From Candidatus Aegiribacteria sp. (lineage in GTDB: Bacteria > Fermentibacterota > Fermentibacteria > Fermentibacterales > Fermentibacteraceae), in assembly GCA_021107345.1 (NCBI GenBank), contig JAIOSX010000016.1:1-8246 (forward strand): a DNA stretch of 8,246 nt, in the 5' to 3' direction. The translations under genes and the position numbers were made by a program. Below are positions 5,940-8,246 of this stretch, piece by piece. The notes under the pieces are model-generated. The model did no database searches, had not been told where the DNA came from, and was given only the letters and a program-made list of their open reading frames with translations. The number at the start of each line of letters is the position of its first letter. Within the stretch, counting starts at the first letter, position 1.

Positions 5940-6533
5940 TTGAGCATAAACAACAGGGATAAGCTTCTTCAGGCAGGTGTTGAACTTTTGTCTGAAAAGA
6001 CATTCTCGGAAATATCAATGGATCAGGTAGCGGAATCATCAGGGGTCTCAAAACCGATGATATATTATTACTTCAACAACAAAGAGGGGTACTACAAAGC
6101 CCTTGCGGGGCACCTTCTGAATATTGCCAGATCATTGAACAGGGAGATTTTCAGGTCCGATTTAAGCCTCAGGGAGAACATGTTGAATTACGTCCTGTTC
6201 CGGGTTGAGTATGTAAAGACGAACCCGGGCATTTCAAAGGCCTTCTTGTCCATTATTACAGATCCCAACATAGGTCTGCTCATCGATGAAATGCAGGATG
6301 AATTCAACGTTATGCGCATGGAGTTCATCGATCCGATGTTCGATAGAGCAGTTGAAAACGGTGAAATCCTGGTCGATACGAACAGGATGATGGTTATGAT
6401 GTTGCTTAATTCGGTTCTTATAGGTTTCAGTATGAAGATTCTTAATGGAATACCGGTTCATGATACCATAAATCCTGAAGCTATTGTTGATATACTATTC
6501 AGCGGGATATCGGTACGCAGAGAGGATAAGTAA
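5940..6533 (+). CDS. TetR/AcrR-family transcriptional regulator of the efflux operon
   Basis: This 197-residue cytosolic DNA-binding repressor has the usual length for the family. The N-terminal helix-turn-helix is clear: RDKLLQAGVELL, then SMDQVAESSGVSKPMIYYYF (26-45) followed by NNKEGYYKAL. The remaining roughly 145 residues form the variable ligand-binding and dimerisation domain, with no readable ligand clue. The start is TTG 5940, set by the GGAGG 6 nt upstream and by a promoter that would otherwise lie inside the gene. It is the first gene of an operon with an outer-membrane channel 4 nt downstream and a membrane-fusion lipoprotein after that. The likely circuit is autorepression through the palindrome at 5881-5900, relieved by a compound that the pump exports. 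The ligand and the exact regulon are unknown. Confidence 0.9.
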   Translation: MSINNRDKLLQAGVELLSEKTFSEISMDQVAESSGVSKPMIYYYFNNKEGYYKALAGHLLNIARSLNREIFRSDLSLRENMLNYVLFRVEYVKTNPGISKAFLSIITDPNIGLLIDEMQDEFNVMRMEFIDPMFDRAVENGEILVDTNRMMVMMLLNSVLIGFSMKILNGIPVHDTINPEAIVDILFSGISVRREDK

Positions 6534-6537
6534 TCAA

Positions 6538-7836
6538 ATGAGATATATGGCAGCGATAGCTATGTTGCTTTGCCTTAATGCAGGGGCTGTCACCCTTGAA
6601 GAGGCTGTTGGAATAGCGCTGGAGAGCAGGGGTGATGTTCAGTCAGCCCTGATGTCTTACGAAAGCGCAGTATGGACAAGCAGAAATGCGGATCTGTGGT
6701 TTCTGCCGAATGTGAACGGTCAGCTTGCTTTTTCAAGGAATTATGATGTCCAGGAAATGACAATACCAGGTATGGGTTCAATTCCAATGGGAACCGAGTA
6801 CTCGTCAATTGCCGGGATTTCCATAACTGTACCTCTCTACATGCCCCAGGGGCCTGCGGGATCACGTCTGGCATCAAGAGCAGAGGAGCTTTCATTGCAG
6901 CAGTCCAGAGCTGCTGAAATGGACGCGGTTGTCCAGGTTGTTCGGGCTTTCTACGGCATTCTTCTGGCGCAGGAGATGATGGATGTTTCCGCCGAAGCCC
7001 TTGACATCGCTGAAGCCGGTTATGAACTCGCAGTTCTAAGACACGATGCAGGTACGATTTCCCGCTTTGAACTTCTTCAGAGCCGTGTTGCCTGGGAGAA
7101 CCGGATACCTGGCATGATATCAACCGAGAACGCCCTTGAAAATGCCTTCGCCGGTTTTGCAGTAGCTCTCGGACAGGATAACAATGCTCATTTTCAGATA
7201 GAGGGCTGTCTTGATGATGAACCGGGTTTCAAGATGCCGGAAACCCTTGAAGAAGCACGTGAAGCCATGTTCCGTACCAACCCGGATCTTCAGGCGGCGG
7301 AGTACATTAAACTCGTAGGTGACGCGGGGGTGGATATGGCCAGGGCTTCTTTTTTTCCTCAGCTGGTTTTCCAGACAGACCTGAATTACCTTGCAGGAAG
7401 AAACGATACCGATTTCGAGATAGATGATTATGACAGGAATCTGGTGGTTTCCGTGGCTCTCCAGATACCTCTTTTCAACGGGTTTTCCGATATATCAGGC
7501 TACAATTCGGCCAGGGCCGAAAGGGTTGCCTCGGAGGCGTCCGCAAGGAGCATCGGCCAGGTTACAGATCTCTCGCTGGTATCAGCCTGGAATAACCTGC
7601 AGGCAGCCAGAGAGGGTGTCACAGCAACATGTTCAACTGTTGAACAGGCTCTTGAGGGAGCCTCCATCGCCACTATCTCCTTTGAAGCCGGAATGATAAC
7701 ACGTCTGGAAATGGATCAGTCCTTTCTGGCTCTTACAACCGCCAGAACCAATCATGCCAGCGCTTTATATAACTTGAGAACCGCTGAAGCAGAACTGATG
7801 AGAGCTGCGGGCTTAATGGAGGGATACCTCAAATGA
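6538..7836 (+). CDS. TolC-family outer-membrane efflux channel protein
   Basis: This 432-residue protein would form a trimeric outer-membrane channel joined to a periplasmic tunnel, the exit duct of a tripartite pump. A signal peptide is visible (MRYMAAIAMLLCLNAGA, cleavage probably after Ala17), directly followed by VTLEEAVGIALESRG, the typical first helix of outer-membrane efflux proteins. Two structurally repeated halves follow: the first contains NADLWFLPNVNGQLAFSR, the second begins near residue 238 with NPDLQAAEYIKLVGDAGVDM and contains ARASFFPQL. Helical, Ala/Glu-rich coiled-coil stretches fill the rest. The frame extends upstream to 6484, but that would run into tetR and lose the signal peptide; ATG 6538 lies 4 nt after the tetR stop, with AGAGGA 11 nt upstream. 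Its stop overlaps the next start (ATGA). The substrate is unknown. Confidence 0.92.
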   Translation: MRYMAAIAMLLCLNAGAVTLEEAVGIALESRGDVQSALMSYESAVWTSRNADLWFLPNVNGQLAFSRNYDVQEMTIPGMGSIPMGTEYSSIAGISITVPLYMPQGPAGSRLASRAEELSLQQSRAAEMDAVVQVVRAFYGILLAQEMMDVSAEALDIAEAGYELAVLRHDAGTISRFELLQSRVAWENRIPGMISTENALENAFAGFAVALGQDNNAHFQIEGCLDDEPGFKMPETLEEAREAMFRTNPDLQAAEYIKLVGDAGVDMARASFFPQLVFQTDLNYLAGRNDTDFEIDDYDRNLVVSVALQIPLFNGFSDISGYNSARAERVASEASARSIGQVTDLSLVSAWNNLQAAREGVTATCSTVEQALEGASIATISFEAGMITRLEMDQSFLALTTARTNHASALYNLRTAEAELMRAAGLMEGYLK

Positions 7837-8246
7837 GAAAATTTAGATTCAGTATGCTGGTTACGGTAATTCTTACAGGTGTATTCCTGTCTATTGGATG
7901 CGGCCCCGGTCAGATAGATGAGGAGGAGCCTCCAGTACGGGTATCCGTGGAAGTTGTGGAACCTTTTAATATTTCAAGCATCGCCTACGCCAGCGCAAGG
8001 GTTGAGGGTCTTGAAGAAGCTCTTATTTACGCTCTGTCACCTGGTAAAGTGGAAGAAGTTCTTGTTTCCGAGGGTGACAGTGTTACAGCGGGACAGCGAC
8101 TAGTACGATTGAATACCGATCAGCAGGCCAGTGCAGGTACAGCGAGTGCTGCCGCTGGAATCAGCGCTGCACAGGCCAACGTAGACAACGCATCAAGTAA
8201 TTACAGAAGACTCCAGTCGCTTTTCGAAGCTGGAGCTGTCAGTGAG
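7833..8246 (+). CDS. Efflux membrane-fusion (periplasmic adaptor) lipoprotein, 3' end missing
   Basis: The gene runs open through the right edge; 138 codons are visible of roughly 350-400 expected. The start is an ATGA overlap with the channel gene, preceded by GGAGGG (7818-7823) 9 nt upstream. The N-terminus MRKFRF followed by a hydrophobic stretch and LSIGC (Cys23) is a lipoprotein signal, so the protein should be anchored by lipid in the inner membrane and reach into the periplasm. Residues about 63-93 form the first half of the lipoyl-like domain (ALSPGKVEEVLVSEGDSVTAGQRLVRL), and the Ala/Gln-rich region after it starts the alpha-helical hairpin (QANVDNASSNYRRLQSLFEAGAVS). This is the HlyD/AcrA-type adaptor of RND pumps or of ABC exporters such as MacAB. 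The next gene, outside the window, should tell which. Confidence 0.92.
   Translation, partial: MRKFRFSMLVTVILTGVFLSIGCGPGQIDEEEPPVRVSVEVVEPFNISSIAYASARVEGLEEALIYALSPGKVEEVLVSEGDSVTAGQRLVRLNTDQQASAGTASAAAGISAAQANVDNASSNYRRLQSLFEAGAVSE

Noticed and set aside
6590..7123. 177-codon open frame on the minus strand inside the TolC-type gene
   Set aside because: It lies wholly within a clear channel gene, has no ribosome binding site that I can see, and its composition (Pro, Arg, Ser, Gln rich) is that of a reverse-frame shadow.

Overview
The window looks like part of the chromosome of a Gram-negative bacterium of moderate GC content. An outer-membrane TolC-type channel and a lipoprotein membrane-fusion protein imply two membranes. 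Ribosome binding sites are of the AGGAGG type, and TTG is used as a start at least once. I cannot name the species. The mix of genes would fit one of the less-studied deep-branching lineages (FCB group or candidate phyla), but that is a guess. No rRNA, tRNA, CRISPR array, insertion sequence or phage gene is visible.

Layout. (1) 1-829: the 3' three quarters of a zinc alcohol dehydrogenase, cut by the window edge. (2) 830-976: a short gap with possible promoter elements and an 8-bp direct repeat. (3) 977-3783: a tight two-gene unit. A glutamine-dependent asparagine-synthetase-like enzyme overlaps by ATGA with a compact glutamate-cysteine-ligase-like (GCS2 fold) enzyme. Both families build amide bonds with ATP, and this unit is the most unusual content of the window. 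(4) 3794-4444, minus strand: a small protein with a bacterial PH-like domain and a C-terminal pair of membrane helices. (5) 4445-4586: a divergent promoter region. (6) 4587-5180, plus strand: an exported protein with two SH3-like domains. Its end overlaps the end of a conserved protein of unknown function encoded on the minus strand (5170-5715). (7) 5716-5939: a divergent regulatory region containing a good sigma70-type promoter with a near-perfect 20-bp palindrome in its spacer. (8) 5940-8246: an efflux operon of tetR-type regulator, tolC-type channel and membrane-fusion lipoprotein. It runs off the right edge; an inner-membrane pump gene (RND or ABC) is expected next.

Working together. The efflux genes are packed (4-nt gap, then a 4-nt overlap) and probably form one transcript, autoregulated by the TetR protein through the palindrome in its own promoter. 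The asparagine-synthetase-like/GCS2-like pair is translationally coupled and probably makes one small molecule in two amide-forming steps, or forms one complex. Its substrate cannot be read from the sequence. No convincing rho-independent terminator (stem plus T-run) was seen. Several start codons below differ from the longest open frame and are chosen from ribosome binding sites, gene overlaps or promoter position.
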